Positions 14,287 to 19,092 of a DNA stretch of 19,092 nt are shown piece after piece. Below the pieces are notes generated by a model that saw nothing but the letters and a program-made list of their open reading frames with translations, was not told where the DNA came from and ran no database searches. Numbering within the stretch: the stretch's first letter is position 1; each line of letters begins with the position of its first letter. The DNA is from Bacteroidales bacterium (lineage in GTDB: Bacteria; Bacteroidota; Bacteroidia; Bacteroidales; FEN-979), in contig JALNWG010000037.1 of the NCBI GenBank assembly GCA_023231005.1, forward strand, positions 1-19,092. The letters run 5' to 3'. Both the position numbers and the translations under genes were made by a program.

Positions 14287-15093
14287 ATGAAAGGCATTAT
14301 TAGTTTTTCGATTGGCCTTATAGGTCTTATTATATGTTTCTTTCTGGTTGATGCCGAACCTAAGGCGACGATTTTTAAAATCGCTTTGGGGTTTGTTGTC
14401 GGTGGAATCATAGAATTCATTGTCTATATCATTGAAAACAGGAACAGGTGGAATATACTGAAAACTTTGATTCTAATGCGAAATAAGCCTGTACGGGTAA
14501 CCATAGCATATTTGTTCAGAATTGAAATGAATGGGAAATATATCCTCATTAAAAGGCATAAAAAAGATAACCCCGGCTATCAACCGATTGGTGGTGCCTA
14601 CAAATATTTAAAAGAGGAAAATCGTGAGCTTTTCGATAAGCTTGGGGTTGAACCATGTCATTTTGTTCCAAGAGATGAGGATACTGAGCATGATTTACGG
14701 GTTATAGTAAATAAAAGAAAGAACCTTGTGAAGTTACTGCGATGGTTTGAAAGTCGAAAAAATAGGGAGTTAGACCCTTACAGGGAATTCTATGAAGAAT
14801 TGGTCGAACCGGGTTTTTTATCAAAAAATGTTTTTAAACACATAAAATATATATTCATTGGAAAGCATTTGGAAGGCGTGTTGAAATCTCCTGTTTATCC
14901 AATTGATGAGCTTCGGTATGCTGAAATATTTGAGTTGCGGACTGAAGATGACGCACAAAAGAAAGAAATAATGAACTTGTTAAAATTTCAGGATGAAATA
15001 CTTTTTGCCACTCCGGATGAGATTAGAAAAAAAGCTTCTCACGATGGTAAAGTAATCCTATCACATTCATTTAAAATTTTACCATTATGTTAA
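14287..15093 (+). CDS. CBASS effector: two-transmembrane plus SMODS-associated NUDIX domain
   Basis: 268 residues. Two hydrophobic segments (about 4-22 and 29-49) form a membrane hairpin, followed by a basic linker (ENRNRW). From about 68 a NUDIX-like domain begins: RVTIAYLFRIEMNGKYILIK, PIGGAYKY (100-107), and a NUDIX-box remnant REFYEELVEPGF (166-177) that keeps the RE..EE core. This matches the 2TM plus SMODS-associated NUDIX architecture described in the computational survey of cyclic-oligonucleotide systems (Burroughs and colleagues, 2015). The likely model is nucleotide sensing by the NUDIX domain and membrane disruption by the 2TM part; that is family-based inference. It overlaps the CD-NTase gene by 7 bp. 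Confidence 0.85.
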   Translation: MKGIISFSIGLIGLIICFFLVDAEPKATIFKIALGFVVGGIIEFIVYIIENRNRWNILKTLILMRNKPVRVTIAYLFRIEMNGKYILIKRHKKDNPGYQPIGGAYKYLKEENRELFDKLGVEPCHFVPRDEDTEHDLRVIVNKRKNLVKLLRWFESRKNRELDPYREFYEELVEPGFLSKNVFKHIKYIFIGKHLEGVLKSPVYPIDELRYAEIFELRTEDDAQKKEIMNLLKFQDEILFATPDEIRKKASHDGKVILSHSFKILPLC

Positions 15094-16223
15094 CAATAGA
15101 AAATAAGTACACTCAAATTGATGACCTGCTCGACAAAATGGCAGAGGAGATTCAACTGGATTCAACGCGTTATGAACGCATGAAGACAAGTTATGAAGCT
15201 GTAAAAAATTGGATTGAAGGCGATGAACTTTTTTTTCATCCATACAGGTATGATGTGTACCCTCATGGTTCCGTAAGAATTCTAACCACTGTAAAGCCAA
15301 TCGGGAAAGATGAATTTGACTTGGATATCGTTATTCACTTGAAAAGCACCACACCCCACACCCCGCAGCGGATTTATGCTGAATTAAAAAGAAGGATTGG
15401 GGAAAATGAAAAGTACAGAGGAATGATGGAACTTAAAAACCGCTGCATCCGACTAAATTACGCAGGAGACTTTCACATGGATATATTACCCGGTATCCAA
15501 GAGAGTGAATATGACCAAAATAGAATAAAAGTGCCTGACAGAGAGTTGGGGAACTGGGTAAGTAGTAATCCACGAGGGTATGCAGAATGGTTCTTTGGGC
15601 AGGCAAATATGGTTAAGGTAAGTCTTCTCGAAAAAGCGTTTAGTGCCGAGAAACTCCCCATTGATAATTTTAAAAACAAAAAGCCTCTTCAACGCGCAGT
15701 TCAATTGATTAAGCGGTATAGAGATATATATTTTATCAAGGATGATACCTATAAAACATCAAGTATCATTCTCACCACAATTGCTGGAGTTTTTTACTCT
15801 GGTGAGGAAAGCATTTTTGAAACTATTGACAAAATTATTACGACCATACGAGCTAAAGTCAATGAACCAATAGTTAGATTGAAGATTGTAAATCCCGTGA
15901 ATCCAAATGAAGATTTTACTGACAAATGGGATACAGAGCCTGAATACTATACCGAGTTCAAAAAATTCGCTATCCATCTTTACAATGAGTGGCAGAAATT
16001 AAAAAATGAACTGGGGGTTCTGGAAGAGGGAGATATTATGAAAGGTTTGTTTGGGAATGAAACCTTTGTAAAAGCCCAGACCAATCAAACCCTGTTCCTT
16101 GAAGGTTTACGAAAACAGAGAGATTTAGGAATAAACAGGGTATCCGGTACGCTTACCAATTTAGGCTCAATTGGTGCTTCGACCATTAAATCTAACACTT
16201 TTTATGGAAGTACAGTGGAATGA
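15087..16223 (+). CDS. CD-NTase (cGAS/DncV-like nucleotidyltransferase, SMODS)
   Basis: 378 residues, typical for this family. The polymerase-beta-like active site is complete: HGSVRI with G61-S62, the metal-binding pair in EFDLDIVI (D78, D80), and the third acid in FHMDILPG (D132). The helical C-terminal half includes LQRAVQLIKRYRDIY and KTSSIILTTIAG. It senses infection and makes a cyclic di- or trinucleotide that activates the membrane effector. The clade and product cannot be assigned by eye. The last residues (ASTIKSNTFYGSTVE) look flexible, as expected for an E2-conjugated tail, but end in Glu rather than the Gly or Ala I would expect. It overlaps the E2 gene by 4 bp (ATGA). Confidence 0.93.
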   Translation: MLTIENKYTQIDDLLDKMAEEIQLDSTRYERMKTSYEAVKNWIEGDELFFHPYRYDVYPHGSVRILTTVKPIGKDEFDLDIVIHLKSTTPHTPQRIYAELKRRIGENEKYRGMMELKNRCIRLNYAGDFHMDILPGIQESEYDQNRIKVPDRELGNWVSSNPRGYAEWFFGQANMVKVSLLEKAFSAEKLPIDNFKNKKPLQRAVQLIKRYRDIYFIKDDTYKTSSIILTTIAGVFYSGEESIFETIDKIITTIRAKVNEPIVRLKIVNPVNPNEDFTDKWDTEPEYYTEFKKFAIHLYNEWQKLKNELGVLEEGDIMKGLFGNETFVKAQTNQTLFLEGLRKQRDLGINRVSGTLTNLGSIGASTIKSNTFYGSTVE

Positions 16224-16618
16224 GAGATAGGTCTATTGCTGAACAGATTGCTTCCATGAAAAGTAAATTTCCACAATTTAGTGCGAAATTTACTTCACAT
16301 TGTTCGATGAAAGTAATTGGTAATCTTCGACCTACATCAAGAAGTACTGTTTATGAATTTGAATTGAAATTCAATTTGGTTGATAAACCAAAGATTAGAA
16401 TAGTTTCTCCTGCATTACGAAAGAATTTTAAGGCTGAAGAAATACCGCACTTATATCCCGGTGAGCTGCTCTGCCTATATCGACCTAAGTACGGAGAATT
16501 TAAAAGAACGGATTTTTTATGTGATACAATAATTCCATGGGCTTCATTATGGCTTTATTATTATGAGGTTTGGCATATGACCGGCCTATGGCTAGGCGGG
16601 GGAGAACATCTTGAATAA
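16220..16618 (+). CDS. E2-like protein of a short type II CBASS
   Basis: 132 residues. The N-terminal half shows an E2-like beta-sheet pattern (STVYEFELKF, KPKIRIVSPAL). ELLCLYRP carries the presumed catalytic Cys85. The C-terminal block TIIPWASLWLYYYEVW...TGLWLGGGEH is the strongly conserved end of the bacterial CBASS E2 family. No E1-fused Cap2 or JAB protease Cap3 gene follows, which defines the short type II arrangement. In studied E2-CBASS the E2 forms a thioester and modifies or primes the CD-NTase; the same is inferred here. Because it is the last gene and translationally coupled to the CD-NTase, the two proteins are likely made in step. Confidence 0.85.
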   Translation: MRDRSIAEQIASMKSKFPQFSAKFTSHCSMKVIGNLRPTSRSTVYEFELKFNLVDKPKIRIVSPALRKNFKAEEIPHLYPGELLCLYRPKYGEFKRTDFLCDTIIPWASLWLYYYEVWHMTGLWLGGGEHLE

Positions 16619-16671
16619 ATATTACCACATACAACATTTTTTAACTTCCACCGATTTCTGACAAACTTCCC

Positions 16672-16717
16672 AACCCCATTCCAGTCCCAAAAGGGGTTTC
16701 ACTTCAAACATGAAGTG
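16672..16717. terminator. Two adjacent stem-loops after the CBASS operon
   Basis: AACCCC (16672-16677) pairs with GGGGTT (16693-16698) around a 15-nt loop. CACTTCA (16700-16706) pairs perfectly with TGAAGTG (16711-16717) around AACA. They lie 54-99 bp after the last CBASS stop and may end its transcript, but the following TAACCGC lacks a T-run. An attachment or recombinase-binding site for the adjacent tyrosine recombinase is an alternative. The rest of 16619-16872 shows no gene. Confidence 0.35.
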
Positions 16718-16872
16718 TAACCGCTAAAAATATCTTAAATCGTTGATAGACAAACCATATCGTTTGACCATCCTGATTTCCACCCATTTTTCTAATTCAC
16801 TTTTGTTCCCTCTGCTTTTTTTGGAAACCGCATAGCCCCATCTTTGTCCCATAAATTTTTAAACTGCTTTAT

Positions 16873-17462
16873 ATGAGCATGGAAGGACAAAAAACAAAAA
16901 GTGATTTCATCGAATGGGATAAGCTCCAACTTCTGACCCAACAACTGGAGCGGGACAAGGATTACAAGTTCTGTTTACTTATAACCACATCGATGTATCT
17001 GGGAACAAGAATCGGGGACACACTTCAACTCCGATGGAACGACCTGATGGGTCGTGAACACCTTGAACTAAAGGAAAAGAAAACGGGTAAGACCAGAAAA
17101 ATACTGATAAACCACCATCTGATGGAGACCATTATCAGAATCCACAAGAAGATGAACCCTCAAAACCTCGATGACTTTATATTTCTGAACGACATGGGAA
17201 CAAAACCAATCTCCCAACAGTTCGTCAATGGAAAGCTAAAACGACTGGTGGTAAAGTACCAGACGGTGAAAGACCCGACCAAGGTGAAGTCCCATTCCAT
17301 CAGGAAGTCGTTTGGTCGTAGGGTGTATGGGAACAGGATAACCGGTCAGAGTGTGGACTGCTGCTTCTCAATGAGGTATTCAACCACTCCAGTATCAAGA
17401 CCACCAAAATCTATCTGGGTATCCGTGAAAAAGAGCTGTCATCGGTGTACGAAAACCTGTAA
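16873..17462 (+). pseudogene. Short tyrosine recombinase/integrase, frameshifted near its C-terminus
   Basis: The first frame (ATG 16873) encodes the catalytic domain without an N-terminal core-binding domain: TTSMYLGTRIGDTLQLRW with Arg46, the TGKTRK beta-hairpin Lys, and HSIRKSFGRRV with His141 and Arg144. At about 17326-17327 the frame changes. The other frame continues WEQDNRSECGLLLLNEVFNH then SSIKTTKIYLGIREKELS and stops at 17462, giving the missing His and the nucleophile Tyr. Family members read FGRRVWE, so the simplest explanation is two extra bases (TA) after the GTG codon. Without the shift the protein would be about 196 residues, the usual size for this short Bacteroidota type. 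Translation in the first frame runs on to 17736 and would lack the Tyr, so the enzyme is presumably dead unless the shift is a sequencing error. Confidence 0.85.
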
Positions 17463-18413
17463 ACAACCGATTTGGATACCACGGGAAGTACCTTATATCA
17501 CTGGGATTTTCAAAATATTTTCATTCTGGGACAAAAAATCTGGTCTTTTGGCCAAGATGGAACTATTTATAGGTATAACCTTAAAAACCATCATTATGGA
17601 AAATTTGTACAACAAACTCAGTTCAGAAGAATACCGCAGGCGTTTTTACGTCTTGGTGGTTTACAGAACCACCAAGACGCTTCTTGCGAAGGTGATCCAG
17701 TTCAATGATCAAATCAGTCAGTGGGGAACTAAATGAGGGTTCGACCAAGGATAGATCAAAGTGTATGAATCTTGGCTCAGTCATTTGAGTATGAATTTGC
17801 AAACATTTGATAAATATAGCACATTTATTTGACAATAAATATTTTATATGGCTATTTATCAATCATCTATCAAGTTAATGACTGAGTTATCTTTTGACTA
17901 TTCAGATAATGACAATTGACAATAAGGAAGCTAATTATTTGATTTAAGGGTTAGGTCGTAAGATACTTCTTCATTTTCTCAACAGGATATGCATACCCAA
18001 TCGTCCTCATCGGTTTTTTTAATTTATTATCTCAGCTTTTTTCGTGATTGGTTAGCCAAATCCAGAGGCACTTCCATCAAAGCGCCCTAAACTTTCCCCT
18101 ACTAAATTACAAACTTTTATAGATTCAAAAACAATCCGAAAAAAAAAAGGAAGCCGCCCAAAATGAACGACTTCTTCTCAAGCTTCGTAAGTAACATCAG
18201 TGTTATTCCCGGGTTTGACCTGTAACGACTTTGTCCAAAACAGAAGGGGGAATCCCCGTATCTCCTCCCGAGATCACCATGGAAATTAATCCCGATTATG
18301 TTACGGAAGTATTCGTGGCCGGGCTCCGAAACACCTGGTTCAACCTCTTTCATCGTCTCAAACAGTCCGGGATTTTAAAATCCTTTCATGGAAATCGCGA
18401 AAGTGGTAAGCTG
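17463..18413. other. Stretch of about 950 bp with no convincing gene
   Basis: After the broken recombinase only short open frames occur. They include a 46-codon plus-strand run from ATG 17596 crossing the 17649-17679 hairpin, and two mutually antisense frames near 18117-18461 with protein-like but unrecognised translations. The 18231-18400 part is more GC-rich and could be a gene remnant. Simple-repeat text related to the left edge (GACAATTGACAATAAGG, 17911-17927) and an A10 run (18139-18148) are present. It looks like an island boundary of decayed or intergenic DNA. Confidence 0.5.
17649..17679. repeat. Perfect 13-bp stem-loop, REP-like
   Basis: CGTCTTGGTGGTT (17649-17661) and AACCACCAAGACG (17667-17679) are perfect reverse complements around a 5-nt loop (TACAG). 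The right arm CACCAAGACGC resembles the CACCGCCAAGTCGC element at 352-372, so both may belong to the same family of Bacteroidota intergenic repeats. The stem is strong enough to end transcripts, but neither side has a proper T-run downstream (plus side CTTCTT; minus side TAAAAA). Confidence 0.7.
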
Positions 18414-19092
18414 TTAGCGGCTGGTTTTGTTTGCCTTTTGAATCTTATCATAATCGGTTAAAGCCAATTTTATACTCGAAATTACCAGATCGGGTTCATC
18501 CGTTTGAACAAAATGGCTTGAGTTTGAACAATAAAAGAGCTTCCCGTATTTCAGGGGATATAAAAGCTCTATCCATCGTTTCATTTGGATGTTACTATTA
18601 ATCCTCCACATTTTTTCCCTGTCATAAATTGTCGGTGGTTCAGAATCAGAAAAACCACCTGCCTTAATAAAATGTACTGGTACATCTGGCAAAGGATTCC
18701 GGTCGCACTCTTCAAAATCTGTTTTGGTCAATTGTCTTGATATTTTCACTTCTTCTATATAATACCTTGGCATTTCTGTATAGAGTTTTTCAATAAAAGT
18801 CTTATACGGTTGCCCAAATATAGAATCAATCTGATGCTGGGTAAGTCCAATTTCCAGATAAGGCAGGTCGCCCATCCCCCTTTTTTTTGTGAAATCAATC
18901 GGATCAATAAAAATAAGACCCGCAATTTCATTGGGATAGTATGAGGCAAAACTTCTAATATAGGCTCCGCCAAAAGAATGTGATACCAATAAATAAGGAG
19001 GTTTTAGTCCTTTCCCTAACAGCATTTCTCTCAAATTATTAACAATATGCTCAGTTGTAGGAGGCAGGCTGTCATCTTCGGACTCTCCAATC
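18414..19092 (-). CDS. Alpha/beta hydrolase, 5' end beyond the window
   Basis: The frame is open from the window edge, where it reads IGESEDDSLPPTTEHIVNN, the usual YG.SE...RPP.T strand-loop before helix A of alpha/beta hydrolases. PYLLVSHSFGGAYIRSFASYYP follows, with the nucleophile Ser in SHSFGG (GxSxG-like elbow) and GLIFIDPIDF after it. The late segment YCSNSSHFVQTDEPDLV supplies the catalytic His. An in-frame TTG at 19034 is not needed as a start because homology extends upstream of it. The substrate is unknown. A run of eight A and five G (18876-18888, minus strand) lies inside the gene. It is probably a host gene outside the defence cluster. Confidence 0.85.
   Translation of the reverse strand, partial: IGESEDDSLPPTTEHIVNNLREMLLGKGLKPPYLLVSHSFGGAYIRSFASYYPNEIAGLIFIDPIDFTKKRGMGDLPYLEIGLTQHQIDSIFGQPYKTFIEKLYTEMPRYYIEEVKISRQLTKTDFEECDRNPLPDVPVHFIKAGGFSDSEPPTIYDREKMWRINSNIQMKRWIELLYPLKYGKLFYCSNSSHFVQTDEPDLVISSIKLALTDYDKIQKANKTSR

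Noticed and set aside
16873..17736. Programmed frameshift in the tyrosine recombinase
   Set aside because: The junction GTGTATGG has no slippery heptamer, and family comparison fits a plain 2-bp insertion better.
17596..17736. Short plus-strand frame from ATG 17596
   Set aside because: It runs through the perfect hairpin repeat and shows no recognisable family.
17733..17760. GGGTTCGACC resembling a tRNA T-loop
   Set aside because: No matching T-stem, acceptor or anticodon arms surround it.
18117..18461. Two overlapping antisense frames (minus 18117-18353, plus 18231-18461)
   Set aside because: Both have protein-like composition but neither is recognisable; at most one could be real and it may be a remnant.

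Overview
The window looks like an accessory (defence-island) segment of a Bacteroidota chromosome. The reasons are protein family resemblance (small HTH protein, short tyrosine recombinase, DUF2188, and HsdR with its metallopeptidase partner), AT-rich DNA, tightly packed operons whose starts mostly lack clear Shine-Dalgarno sites, and the TTGACCA/TTGACTA-type and CGCCAAG-type intergenic repeats common in that phylum. This is inference from memory of families; no search was run.

Layout. (1) 1-1221: repeat-rich edge with three small minus-strand ORFs (a two-helix membrane peptide, a truncated-looking HTH protein, an unknown) and a 21-bp minisatellite. (2) 1222-10295: minus-strand operon, read in the order OLD-family ATPase/TOPRIM nuclease, HsdM, HsdS, a PNP-fold nucleosidase with an unknown N-terminal half, HsdR, YgjP-like metallopeptidase. 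This is a complete type I restriction-modification locus carrying two extra nucleotide- or nucleic-acid-acting proteins. (3) 10365-11240: a fold-type II PLP enzyme, also on the minus strand and possibly the first gene of the same transcript. (4) 11545-12129: a plus-strand small serine recombinase. (5) 12165-13874: a minus-strand operon of sigma-factor-like protein, unknown helical protein and ImmA/IrrE metallopeptidase. (6) 14050-16618: a plus-strand CBASS operon of DUF2188 protein, 2TM-NUDIX effector, CD-NTase and E2-like protein. (7) 16873-17462: a frameshifted tyrosine recombinase, then about 950 bp without a convincing gene, then an alpha/beta hydrolase cut by the window end.

How the parts may work together. 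Restriction-modification would be the first barrier. The nucleosidase between hsdS and hsdR is a candidate second-line suicide effector, in the manner of PrrC inside hsd loci. CBASS provides another abortive layer. The divergent region between the sigma-like operon and CBASS holds a 76-bp dyad: two outward-facing copies of a 16-bp motif (15/16 identical) with a smaller inverted repeat on exactly the same centre. This suggests that the sigma-like/ImmA-IrrE cassette and CBASS are co-regulated. That shared control, and the nucleosidase-bearing hsd operon, are the most novel-looking points here.
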